Source: Armatimonadota bacterium (GTDB lineage: Bacteria > Armatimonadota > UBA10988). Taken from it: DNA of 12,715 nt. Location: the NCBI GenBank assembly GCA_016183835.1, contig JACPDV010000012.1, positions 1-12,715 on the forward strand. The letters are read 5' to 3'. Position numbers and translations under genes: made by a program. Below are positions 5,493-12,345 of this stretch, in pieces; position 1 is the first letter of the stretch, and each line of letters opens with the position of its first letter. The notes under the pieces were generated by a model. It was not told the DNA's origin. It worked only from the letters and a program-made list of their open reading frames with translations, and did not search any database.

Positions 5493-8338
5493 TCCCACCC
5501 GAACAGGCCGGCCAACGACAGGGTGATCGGCTCGATGTCCATGCCGAACCTGCGCGGGCGGAGCTGGTTGGCCAGCCACTCGCCCCAGCTCGGGAGGCGC
5601 GGGGGGACGACCGTCTCGTCGAGCTGGGCGTAGACGGCGAGGTAGGGGGTCATGACGTTGTTGTTCTCGGTCCACAGCGAGACGAGCCCGTCGGGGAGCG
5701 GGTCGGGGTCGGTGTAGCTGAGGAACGGCCGGCCCTGGAACGTGCAGGTGAGGGCGGCGCCGCGGCGCTCGATCCAGAGGTCGCCCCACAGGTTGTGCGT
5801 CTCGCGCGGGTAGGGCAGCCGCTGCACTGCCGTGGCCACCACCTTGTGGTTGCGGTAGAGCCGGCTGAGGCCCTCGGACTCGCTGCCCAGCTCGAAGACG
5901 TAGCCGTGCCAGGGCTCGCGCCCATTGCCGCAGAGGCCGATGCGGAGCCGCTCCATGGGCTCGTTCTGCACCTCGCCAAACTGCTGCATCTCGCGCATCC
6001 GCGCCCCCAGGAGCCCCTCCACCACCAGGTCGCCGAGCGCCTTGTGCTTGTGCCACAGCACGGCCCGCGGCGTGCCGTTGCCGCGCAGCCAGGCCCACTG
6101 CGGCGAGCAGGGCCAGCGCGCGCCCACCTCCCACTCGCCGTCGGCCTCCCACCAGTCGCTGGTCACGCGGTCGAACACGTACTCGTGCACGTCCTCGGCG
6201 GTGAGCCGGATGTCGGCCGGCGCGAGACGCACGCCGGCGAAGCTGAGCCCCAGGCAGAGCGGCCCCCGCGGCGAGCTGAGGAGCGGCACCGGACGCCCGT
6301 CGACGGCGGCGCTGAGCACGCCGGCACGACGGCGGAGCGCGACCTTGCCGGCCTGTCCGGTCGCGGCGGCCAGCGGCGCGAGCCGCGCGCGGTCGGTGCC
6401 GGCGAGGAGCGTGAGCCGGGGCGCCGGGCCGCTGGGCCGGAAGGGCACGAGCAGCTCGAAGTCGGCGCCGAAGAGGCCCTTGTGGACGAAGGTGCCGGGC
6501 GTGTCGAGCGGCACCCAGGCGGCCGCCGGGTGGGACCAGGTGTCGTGGTCGAGCAGCCCGTCGGAGCCCTTGTCGTAGTCGGCCGGGTGGACGAGCGGCT
6601 GCGGCGGCGTGAGCGATGAGTCGGTCACGCGCACGTCGTCGAACACCGCCTCGCCGCCGTAGGCCGCGAGGGCGATGGAGCCGAGCGACACGTCCGGGGT
6701 ATCCGCCCGCAGGATCGTCTCGTCATCGACTCCGGCGAGCGCCTTGCCGTCGCGAACGGCGAGCGAGAGGCGGCTCCACTGGCCGGCGACCAGCCGTGCC
6801 GCGGCGGTGCCGAGGCGTTGCTCGCGGCCGTGCCTGACGCGCACCAGACTGGCCCGCCCGGAGCCCACGGCGCAGCGCAGCTCGAGGCCGTCACGGTCGT
6901 CCCAGCGGGCGACCACCAGGCGCACCTCGCGGCAGGTGAGCGGGCGCACGGCGACCTGGAGACGCACGTCGGACCAGAACCACTCGCCGGCGGTGAGGCT
7001 CCCGTGGCGCCCGCGAAGGGCGAACTCGGGCGCCCGCACGTAGGGCGCACCGGTGCCGGTGAGGAGCCAACTGCCCGCACGCGGCGACCACGGCGCGGCG
7101 ACCTTGCCGGCGCGCGCGAAGTCGTCGGTGAAGTAGAGCGGCTCGAGCGGTTGGAGAAGGGCTTTGGCGGCAGCCGGGGCGAAGATGCCGGCGCCGGGCC
7201 GGAGCGGCGCGTCGAGCTGCCCGAGCACGACGCCGTCCACCGCCACGGCGAGGCGGCCGGGGAGGCGCTGGAGGATGACCTCGGCGGTCTTGTCCGGCAA
7301 ACGAAACGTTGCGCGCGATGCCCCGGTAGGGGCGACCGGCAGGTCGCCCGTCCGGGTCTGGCTGCCCGTGTGCTGAGGATGCGGGTCGCTGCCGGCGCGG
7401 GCGACCTGCCGGTCGCCCCTACCGGTCGCCGAGACCACCGCGCGCTGTCCGGTGAGTGTGATGGCGAGGTCGTCGAGCTGAAGTCTGATGCTCCCGCCGG
7501 CGGGCGGCGCGACCTTGACGCAGTAGCCGGCGGCCGGCGCGGCGCCGAGATCCTCCGTGCCCGGCGGCGGGGCTGCGTTGTCGGCCGGGGCATTCTCATC
7601 CGGCGGCAGATCGGGCGTGGCCGCGCCTTCGGCGAGCGACCACTGCGGCTGCGCCCGGCCGTGGGTGAGGAACCGCACCGCGGCCAGGATCAGGTCCTCG
7701 TAGTCCGGGCGCCAGTTGCTCTGCACGTAGCTGATCATGCCCGCGAAGTAGAGGATCTCGCCTTGGCCGTAGCGGCGGTAGAGGATGGCCGGCTTGCCCT
7801 CCAGCGGCTCGTGGCGGAAGCGGGCGAGGATCGTGACGCCGGGGTCGGTCACCGCGAGCTTCGCGGCCGGGCCCTTGTAGCGCCAGGCGCGCCGGTGCGG
7901 GAGGAGCGCCAGGAACGGGGAGTCGCCCGGCTCGAGCCGGAAGTCGACGGCTGCCTTCCGCTTGTCTTGCGGCGAGATCCATTCGGTGGAGCGCTTGAGC
8001 CCGCGGAACGCGTCGGGCGGGAGGCTGTTCAGCTCGCAGACCAGGCGGCCGCCTTCGCGCACGTAGGTGTCGAGCGCGCGGAGGGAGTCCCTGGTCCAGT
8101 CGTCGGCGTCCTGCATCCAGCCGCAGGCGCAAAGGAGCAGGTCGTATCTGCGGAGCACCCCCAGGTCGCATTGCTCGTGGTCGGTGAGGTAGTCGAAGGG
8201 GATGCCGGCGCGGAGGAGCGTGCCGCCGTAGCCCAGCCGGAGCGCCCCGGCGACGGCGATGCGCGGCAGCGGTTCCGCCCCGCAATGCGGGGCCAGTACG
8301 AGGAGGCAGGCGAGGACCAAGGGCACACGGGGAGCCAT
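5489..8338 (-). CDS. Large exported multidomain protein: amidotransferase-like fold plus ConA/LamG-like beta-sandwich modules
   Basis: 949 residues. The signal peptide is MAPRVPLVLACLLVLAPHCGA, with cleavage likely near residue 21. Residues about 25-228 resemble ThuA/class I glutamine-amidotransferase-like domains: YDLLLCACGWMQDADDW, LDTYVREGGRLVCELNS, RRYGQGEILYFAGM. A Pro/Ala-rich linker follows (240-268). The rest appears to be several beta-sandwich (concanavalin/LamG/DUF1080-like) modules: about 270-400, 401-575 (YFTDDFAR to AVFDDVRV), 576-715, and 716-905 (FDRVTSDWW, GDLWIERRG, LVSLWTENNN). No complete hydrolase catalytic motif was recognised, so carbohydrate binding or scaffolding is as likely as catalysis. 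Residues 305-339 are encoded by a palindromic repeat inserted in frame between two probable beta-strands. The TAG stop is part of another repeat. Start at ATG 8338; the ribosome site is weak. Confidence 0.82.
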   Translation of the reverse strand: MAPRVPLVLACLLVLAPHCGAEPLPRIAVAGALRLGYGGTLLRAGIPFDYLTDHEQCDLGVLRRYDLLLCACGWMQDADDWTRDSLRALDTYVREGGRLVCELNSLPPDAFRGLKRSTEWISPQDKRKAAVDFRLEPGDSPFLALLPHRRAWRYKGPAAKLAVTDPGVTILARFRHEPLEGKPAILYRRYGQGEILYFAGMISYVQSNWRPDYEDLILAAVRFLTHGRAQPQWSLAEGAATPDLPPDENAPADNAAPPPGTEDLGAAPAAGYCVKVAPPAGGSIRLQLDDLAITLTGQRAVVSATGRGDRQVARAGSDPHPQHTGSQTRTGDLPVAPTGASRATFRLPDKTAEVILQRLPGRLAVAVDGVVLGQLDAPLRPGAGIFAPAAAKALLQPLEPLYFTDDFARAGKVAAPWSPRAGSWLLTGTGAPYVRAPEFALRGRHGSLTAGEWFWSDVRLQVAVRPLTCREVRLVVARWDDRDGLELRCAVGSGRASLVRVRHGREQRLGTAAARLVAGQWSRLSLAVRDGKALAGVDDETILRADTPDVSLGSIALAAYGGEAVFDDVRVTDSSLTPPQPLVHPADYDKGSDGLLDHDTWSHPAAAWVPLDTPGTFVHKGLFGADFELLVPFRPSGPAPRLTLLAGTDRARLAPLAAATGQAGKVALRRRAGVLSAAVDGRPVPLLSSPRGPLCLGLSFAGVRLAPADIRLTAEDVHEYVFDRVTSDWWEADGEWEVGARWPCSPQWAWLRGNGTPRAVLWHKHKALGDLVVEGLLGARMREMQQFGEVQNEPMERLRIGLCGNGREPWHGYVFELGSESEGLSRLYRNHKVVATAVQRLPYPRETHNLWGDLWIERRGAALTCTFQGRPFLSYTDPDPLPDGLVSLWTENNNVMTPYLAVYAQLDETVVPPRLPSWGEWLANQLRPRRFGMDIEPITLSLAGLFGWE
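7323..7425. repeat. GTAG-footed composite REP/BIME-like element, copy 2, inside a coding sequence
   Basis: The arms 7323-7350 and 7398-7425 are perfect 28-bp inverted repeats around a 47-nt core. Each arm contains the hairpin GGGCGACC, loop GGCA, GGTCGCCC, with GTAG at the outer foot. The 26 bases from 7325 to 7350 are identical to the arm of copy 1 at 2747-2772. The element lies wholly inside the 949-residue gene and is read through without a stop, giving residues 305-339 (starting TGRGDRQVARAG, ending TGDLPVAPTG). Measured between the shared boundaries (7325-7423) it is 99 bp, a multiple of three. No clear target duplication is seen beyond the CCGG that flanks both ends. Confidence 0.93.
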
Positions 8339-8429
8339 GACTGAGGATACAGGCGGCGCGCGCGAGGGGTTTCACCCGGCCGGCGGGCGGAAGGAAGCCA
8401 CCGGCACGGCCCGAAGCTCCGCGGCCACG
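8339..8429. promoter_or_regulatory. Divergent intergenic region, probable back-to-back promoters
   Basis: This 91-bp gap separates the minus-strand hydrolase block from the plus-strand methyltransferase and glycosyltransferase pair, so promoters for both should lie here. I cannot see clear consensus -35/-10 boxes or an operator. It shortens to nothing if the plus-strand gene starts at the alternative ATG 8337, which overlaps the minus-strand start codon. Confidence 0.35.
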
Positions 8430-9629
8430 ATGAACCTCCGTGGCGTGGACGACTGGTTGAGCCGCAAGCTGGCGGCCGTGCGGCGAGTGGTCCGCGAGCA
8501 CGGCGCGCGCGAGGCGGCGGCCATCGTCTTCCGTTACGGCCGGCTCTGGTGGGGGGTCCTGGTCTATGCCCTGGCGGGCTGCGTGCGCATCGCCGGGCTG
8601 CGCTTCCGGCTCGAGGGGCCCTGTTTCCCGCTCTGGCGGCGGAGCGGCTACTGGTTCCGGGACTACGAGCACGTGGAGATGGAGGCGGTGCGCCGCTGGC
8701 TGCGCCGCGACCTGCCTGTCCTGGAGCTGGGCGGCGGATTGGGCGGGGTGGCCTGCATCATCGACCGCCTGATGGACGAGCCGGCCCGCCACGTGGTGGT
8801 GGAGGCCAACCCGGCGATGTGGGACCTGCTCGAGGCCAACCGGCGGCGGAACGACGCTCGCTTCACGGTAGTCCGCGCGGCGTTGGGCTACGGCGGGCCG
8901 GAGGTCACTTTCCACCGGCATCCATCGTACTTCGAGGTCGGCAGCCTGCAGCCCGGTCCGGAGGAAACCGTGAGCGTCCCTGCGACCACGGTCGCCGCAC
9001 TCCTCGCCGAGCACGACCTGGGCGTCTGCAACCTGGTGGCCGACATCGAGGGCGGCGAGGTGGAGCTGGTGGAGCGCGAGGGCGCGCTGCTCGCCGAGCG
9101 GGTGGCGGTGCTCGAGCTCCATCCGCACCTCGTCGGCGAGCGCCCCATCGCCGCGCTGCTCCGCCGGCTCGTGCGGCTGGGCTTCCGGATCGTCGGCCAT
9201 CGCTTCCACGGGCCGGCGCTGGTGGTCAGCCTGGTCAACCTCCGCCGGTGGCCGCCGGTGAGCCATCGCCCTTGCCGGGCTGTCGAAGAGCCCGCTGGCC
9301 CCGAGCCCGGCACGCTGCTGGAGCACGTCGGGTGCGACGAGGAGGTGAAGGACCCGGCGAAGGGGGGGCGGGCGGCGGCGCGGCTGGTGGGGATGCTTCG
9401 CGCCGGCGGTCGGCTCGCCGCCACGCTGCCGCTGGGTTACAACCCACACCTCGACGCCTGGCTGTTGGGCGGCGAGCACCCGTTCGGCGACGTGCGCTAC
9501 CTGTGCCGCCGGTGGCTCAACCGTTGGTCCGAGTGCACCGCCGCCGAGGCGGCCGAAGCGCCGTACGACTTCCGCCGCTCCCGCGCTGGAGCGCTGGCCC
9601 TGGCCACCGCCACGCGGGCCGAGGGCTGA
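8430..9629 (+). CDS. FkbM-family methyltransferase with a foreign methyltransferase tail (chimeric)
   Basis: 399 residues from ATG 8430. Residues about 90-270 are an FkbM-type class I SAM-dependent methyltransferase: motif I VLELGGGLGGVACI (97-110), the acidic ribose-binding position VVVEANPAMWDLLEANRRRN (122-141, E125), and DIEGGEVELVE (205-215), the family's (K)(I)D(V)EGxE signature. Such enzymes O-methylate sugars or polyketides; beside a GT4 gene, sugar methylation in a surface glycan is likely. After a linker (273-292), residues 293-399 (TLLEHVGCDEE, GMLRAGGRLAATLPLGYNP, RWLNRWSECTAAEAAEAPYD) look like the C-terminal half of a different methyltransferase often found in glycan clusters, without its SAM-binding half. 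ATG 8430 was chosen because upstream codons look non-coding; ATG 8337 would add 31 residues. The stop is 6 bp before the next gene. Confidence 0.83.
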   Translation: MNLRGVDDWLSRKLAAVRRVVREHGAREAAAIVFRYGRLWWGVLVYALAGCVRIAGLRFRLEGPCFPLWRRSGYWFRDYEHVEMEAVRRWLRRDLPVLELGGGLGGVACIIDRLMDEPARHVVVEANPAMWDLLEANRRRNDARFTVVRAALGYGGPEVTFHRHPSYFEVGSLQPGPEETVSVPATTVAALLAEHDLGVCNLVADIEGGEVELVEREGALLAERVAVLELHPHLVGERPIAALLRRLVRLGFRIVGHRFHGPALVVSLVNLRRWPPVSHRPCRAVEEPAGPEPGTLLEHVGCDEEVKDPAKGGRAAARLVGMLRAGGRLAATLPLGYNPHLDAWLLGGEHPFGDVRYLCRRWLNRWSECTAAEAAEAPYDFRRSRAGALALATATRAEG

Positions 9630-9635
9630 GCCGCC

Positions 9636-10751
9636 ATGCCCGGCCCGCTCGCTTTGGACTGCCGCCAGCTCGGCCTCGGCCCGTCAGGGGACCGCACCTA
9701 CCTGGCCAGCCTGCTCCGCGAGCTGTTCGCTCTCGAGCCCGAGCGCGGCTACCTGCTCTGCTTCCAAAACCCGCCCGACGGCGCGCTGGACGACCTCGAC
9801 GTGCCCCCCTCCGCGCGCCTCCACACGCTCCCCGCGCGTCCCGGCTGGCTCTGGACGCAGCTTGCCTGGCCCCGGCTGATGCGCCGCGAGGGCGCCGCGC
9901 TGGGGTTGGCGCAGTATCTCGTGCCGAGCTTCGCGCCGTGCCCCACGGTGGCGGTGATCCACGACGTCAGCTTCCTCCCGCACCCCGAGTGGTTCCTGCC
10001 GCGCCCGCGGCGGATCATGCGAGTCCTGATCCCGCTGGCGGCCCGCCGAGCCACGGCGATCGTCACCGGCTCCGAGCACGCCGCCGGGGAGATCGTCCGC
10101 CACATTGGGGTGCCGCACCGCAAGGTGCACGTCTGCCCGTATGCCGCGGGCCCGCAGTACCGGCCGGCCGACCGCGCCGAGGCGGCCGCCTGCGCCGCGC
10201 GCTATGGGCTGGAGGGGCGGTTCGTCCTGGCGGTGGGGCTGATCCAGCCGCGCAAGAACCTCGCCCGGCTGCTGGCCGCCTTCGCCGCCCTGGACGGGCG
10301 GCACCACGACGTGAAGCTGGCCATCGTCGGCCGCACCGGGTGGCAGGTGGAGGCGGTGCAGGCCCAGGTGGCGGCGCTGGAGGTGAGCGAGCGAGTGGTC
10401 TTCTGCGGCGCGGTGCCGGATGAGGACCTGCCGCGGCTGTACGGCGCCTGCGCCGTGTTCTGCTACCCGTCGCTGTACGAGGGCTTCGGCCTGCCGCCGC
10501 TGGAGGCGATGGCCTGCGGCGCGCCCGTGGTGGCGTCGGGCACCACCTCCATCCCCGAAGTGGTGGGCGACGCCGGGGTGCTGGTGGACCCGCTCGACGT
10601 GGGTTCGCTGGCCGGCGGGCTGAATCGGGTGCTCGGCGATCCGGCGCTGGCGGAGGAGCTGGGGCGTAAGGGGATCGAGCGCGCGGCCGGTTTCTCCTGG
10701 CGCCGCTGCGCCGAGCAGCACCTCGAGCTGTTCCGCGCACTGGGCGCCTGA
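9636..10751 (+). CDS. GT4-family glycosyltransferase
   Basis: 371 residues, the usual length for a GT-B fold, retaining GT4 enzyme that adds a sugar from a nucleotide-sugar to a lipid-linked or growing glycan in the cytoplasm. The N-terminal domain has VAVIHDVSFLPHPEWF (105-120) and AIVTGSEHAAGEIV (141-154). The C-terminal nucleotide-sugar domain has VLAVGLIQPRKNLARLLAAF (197-216), LAIVGRTGW (228-236), VVFCGAVPDEDLPRLY (254-269), and the ExxxxxxxE signature in YEGFGLPPLEAMACGAPVVAS (E282 and E290). It follows the methyltransferase gene after 6 bp, so the two are probably co-transcribed and act on the same glycan. Start at ATG 9636, the first ATG before the N-terminal strand. Its specific sugar cannot be told from sequence. 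Confidence 0.93.
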   Translation: MPGPLALDCRQLGLGPSGDRTYLASLLRELFALEPERGYLLCFQNPPDGALDDLDVPPSARLHTLPARPGWLWTQLAWPRLMRREGAALGLAQYLVPSFAPCPTVAVIHDVSFLPHPEWFLPRPRRIMRVLIPLAARRATAIVTGSEHAAGEIVRHIGVPHRKVHVCPYAAGPQYRPADRAEAAACAARYGLEGRFVLAVGLIQPRKNLARLLAAFAALDGRHHDVKLAIVGRTGWQVEAVQAQVAALEVSERVVFCGAVPDEDLPRLYGACAVFCYPSLYEGFGLPPLEAMACGAPVVASGTTSIPEVVGDAGVLVDPLDVGSLAGGLNRVLGDPALAEELGRKGIERAAGFSWRRCAEQHLELFRALGA

Positions 10752-10807
10752 GCGCCGAATCCGGGGCGATTCCCAAAGCGGCGCAAGAACGCCCTCCCCG
10801 GGGGCGT
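10752..10807 (+). repeat. Two adjacent hairpins after the GT4 gene
   Basis: The first is GCGCC (10752-10756) plus GAATC (10757-10761), pairing with GATTC (10768-10772) and GGCGC (10780-10784) across a bulge. The second is ACGCCC (10789-10794) pairing with GGGCGT (10802-10807) around a 7-nt loop. They lie directly after the GT4 stop and before the next gene, so they may end the methyltransferase-GT4 transcript. No T-run follows either stem, which argues against a classical intrinsic terminator; a degenerate intergenic repeat is an alternative. Confidence 0.4.
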
Positions 10808-10841
10808 AATGAACTCCAGAGGGCTGCACTCACCGAAAGGC

Positions 10842-10847
10842 AGGGGA
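10842..10847 (+). promoter_or_regulatory. Shine-Dalgarno-like site for the 495-residue gene
   Basis: AGGGGA lies eight bases before ATG 10856 and supports that start. Confidence 0.55.
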
Positions 10848-10855
10848 CGGCGCGA

Positions 10856-12343
10856 ATGGCTGCAGGTGCTCAAACGATTCCGCTCGCGGAGCCGGACACC
10901 GGCGCGGCGCTGGCCGGGCCGCTGGAGCTGCTCCTGCGGGCCGGCCTGGGTGGCGCCATCGGCCGTCAGCCGCCGGGCGAAGACTGGCCGCTGCCGGTGG
11001 GCCGGGAGTGGTTCACCGCGTTCTGGTCGCCGGCCGGCCGGGACGAGGCGGAGGAGTCGCGCCGGCTCGCCGTGGGTCACGCCTTCTGCCGCCGCGCTTC
11101 TCTGTTGGAGCTGCTGGCCGCTCCCGAGCTCGCGCGGGCGATGGCGGCGGCGGTGGCGGAGTTCCAGGCCCGGTTCGTGCCGCCGGGCCGTGGGAGCAGC
11201 GCGCCGTGGGCGTGGGGACCGGTGTCGGCGCGGGCCGCGCTGGCGGCGGTGCACACGGTGGCCGCCGCCGCGCTGCAGCAGCGCGGCGAGGTGGTGCCGC
11301 CCGAGGCCGCCAACCTGCTCGAGGCCTGGCGGAACCGGGAGCCGTTGGCCTTCTGGCTGCCCGACCAGCCCCTCTCGCCGGACTCGGTCGGGCCGGGCGA
11401 CGCCGTGGTGATCCATCTCCTCCGGCGCGGCCTGGCCGCCGTGCTCGCCGCCTACACGCCGCTGCTCCACGCCGCGCAGCAGGACTACGACCGGATCCGG
11501 GCGGAGGTGGACCGGCTCGAGGCACGCTACGGGTTCTACGAGCGGCGGGACTGGTTCCCGCGCACCGCCGGCGTGGTCCGTGGGCTGGCGGCGCTGGCCG
11601 AGGCGCGGCTGCGCGACACTCGCGCCCGCTCTGCGCTCTTGCGGGTGCAGAGCGCGGTGGTGACGGTGGAGCAGGCCGCCGGGCGGCTGGCGTCGCTCGA
11701 CCTGCTGGCCCTGCCCTGGTCGCCCTTCGACCCGCCGCCGCGGGAGCGGCCGAGCGAGGACGAGGACGCGGACCAGGCGGTGCGCGACCGCTGCCAGCAG
11801 GCGGTGTCGCTGGCGAGCTGGATCTTCCCCGGCGAGCACGGCGCCACGGGTCTGCGGCGCATCCCCTGGGCCGACATGCTGGCCCGCGACGACGGAGCCG
11901 AGCTGCAGCGCTGCCTGGTCCGCCGTTGGGCGCAGGCCGTGCCGGTGGAGCCCGACTCGCTGCGCGCGCCGCTGGCCGCTGCGGTGGGCCGCGTGCTGGC
12001 CGAGCTGAGCGCGGCGAGCGGCCCCGCCGCCCTGCTGCCGCTCTGCCGCTTCCTCCGGCAGTGGCTCCTCGGCGGCCAGCAGCCGGAGGCCTGGGAGCGG
12101 CTGGAGGCGGCCCTCGCGGTGCGGCGCGGCGGGTCGCGGGTGGTGCACTACCAGGATCTGATCCAGGGCGCCAGCCGACTCCGCGACGCCGCTCAGCGGG
12201 CCGGTGCGGAGAGCGAACTGGCCGCCTGCTACGCGGTGCTCCGCCGCCCGCGCGTGGGTAACATCACCGGCGAGGAGCGGCTGGAGCGCCTCGCCGCCGC
12301 GCTCAGCGGGGCGCCGGCGACGCACGGCACGGGAGGAGGCTGA
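10856..12343 (+). CDS. Unrecognised helical protein encoded next to a MoxR ATPase
   Basis: 495 residues, cytoplasmic (no signal peptide or membrane segment). I do not recognise the family. It is rich in Ala, Leu, Arg and Glu and looks almost all-helical. There is an N-terminal part with several Trp (44, 52, 57, 118, 120), a likely coiled stretch around 203-282 (QQDYDRIRAEVDRLEARYGF, then ARLRDTRARSALLRVQSAVV), an acidic linker PSEDEDADQAV (299-309), and a C-terminal helical part ending in a Gly-rich tail. No catalytic motif was seen. The plus strand is preferred to the long antisense frame because of a suitable ribosome site and close coupling to the next gene (stop to start 2 bp apart, with the next gene's ribosome site inside this gene's end). 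In MoxR operons, partner proteins such as VWA-domain factors commonly work with the ATPase, so this may be an adaptor or substrate of that ATPase; that is inference. Confidence 0.75.
   Translation: MAAGAQTIPLAEPDTGAALAGPLELLLRAGLGGAIGRQPPGEDWPLPVGREWFTAFWSPAGRDEAEESRRLAVGHAFCRRASLLELLAAPELARAMAAAVAEFQARFVPPGRGSSAPWAWGPVSARAALAAVHTVAAAALQQRGEVVPPEAANLLEAWRNREPLAFWLPDQPLSPDSVGPGDAVVIHLLRRGLAAVLAAYTPLLHAAQQDYDRIRAEVDRLEARYGFYERRDWFPRTAGVVRGLAALAEARLRDTRARSALLRVQSAVVTVEQAAGRLASLDLLALPWSPFDPPPRERPSEDEDADQAVRDRCQQAVSLASWIFPGEHGATGLRRIPWADMLARDDGAELQRCLVRRWAQAVPVEPDSLRAPLAAAVGRVLAELSAASGPAALLPLCRFLRQWLLGGQQPEAWERLEAALAVRRGGSRVVHYQDLIQGASRLRDAAQRAGAESELAACYAVLRRPRVGNITGEERLERLAAALSGAPATHGTGGG
12332..12339 (+). 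promoter_or_regulatory. Strong Shine-Dalgarno for the MoxR gene
   Basis: GGAGGAGG lies six bases before ATG 12346, within the last codons of the upstream gene. It fixes the start of the MoxR gene and suggests translational coupling. Confidence 0.88.
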
Positions 12344-12345
12344 CC

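Noticed and set aside
2747..7425. CRISPR array from the repeated 26-base arms
   Set aside because: There are only two loci, over 4 kb apart, with inverted rather than direct repeats and no regular spacers.
6818..8344. 508-residue plus-strand open frame
   Set aside because: It lies antisense to the 949-residue exported protein with a good signal peptide, and its composition is that of a shadow frame.
8259..8429. Longer start for the FkbM gene (8259 or 8337)
   Set aside because: It would overlap the divergent gene's start and adds a low-complexity stretch with no family similarity; ATG 8430 directly precedes plausible coding sequence.
7596..9479. 627-residue minus-strand open frame spanning the divergent gap
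   Set aside because: It crosses two genes with recognised domains in other frames and has shadow-like composition.
10463..12325. 620-residue open frame on the minus strand, opposite the helical-protein and GT4 genes
   Set aside because: It is Arg/Gly/Pro/His-rich with no family motifs, overlaps a clear GT4 C-terminus, and is explained by the high GC content leaving antisense frames open.
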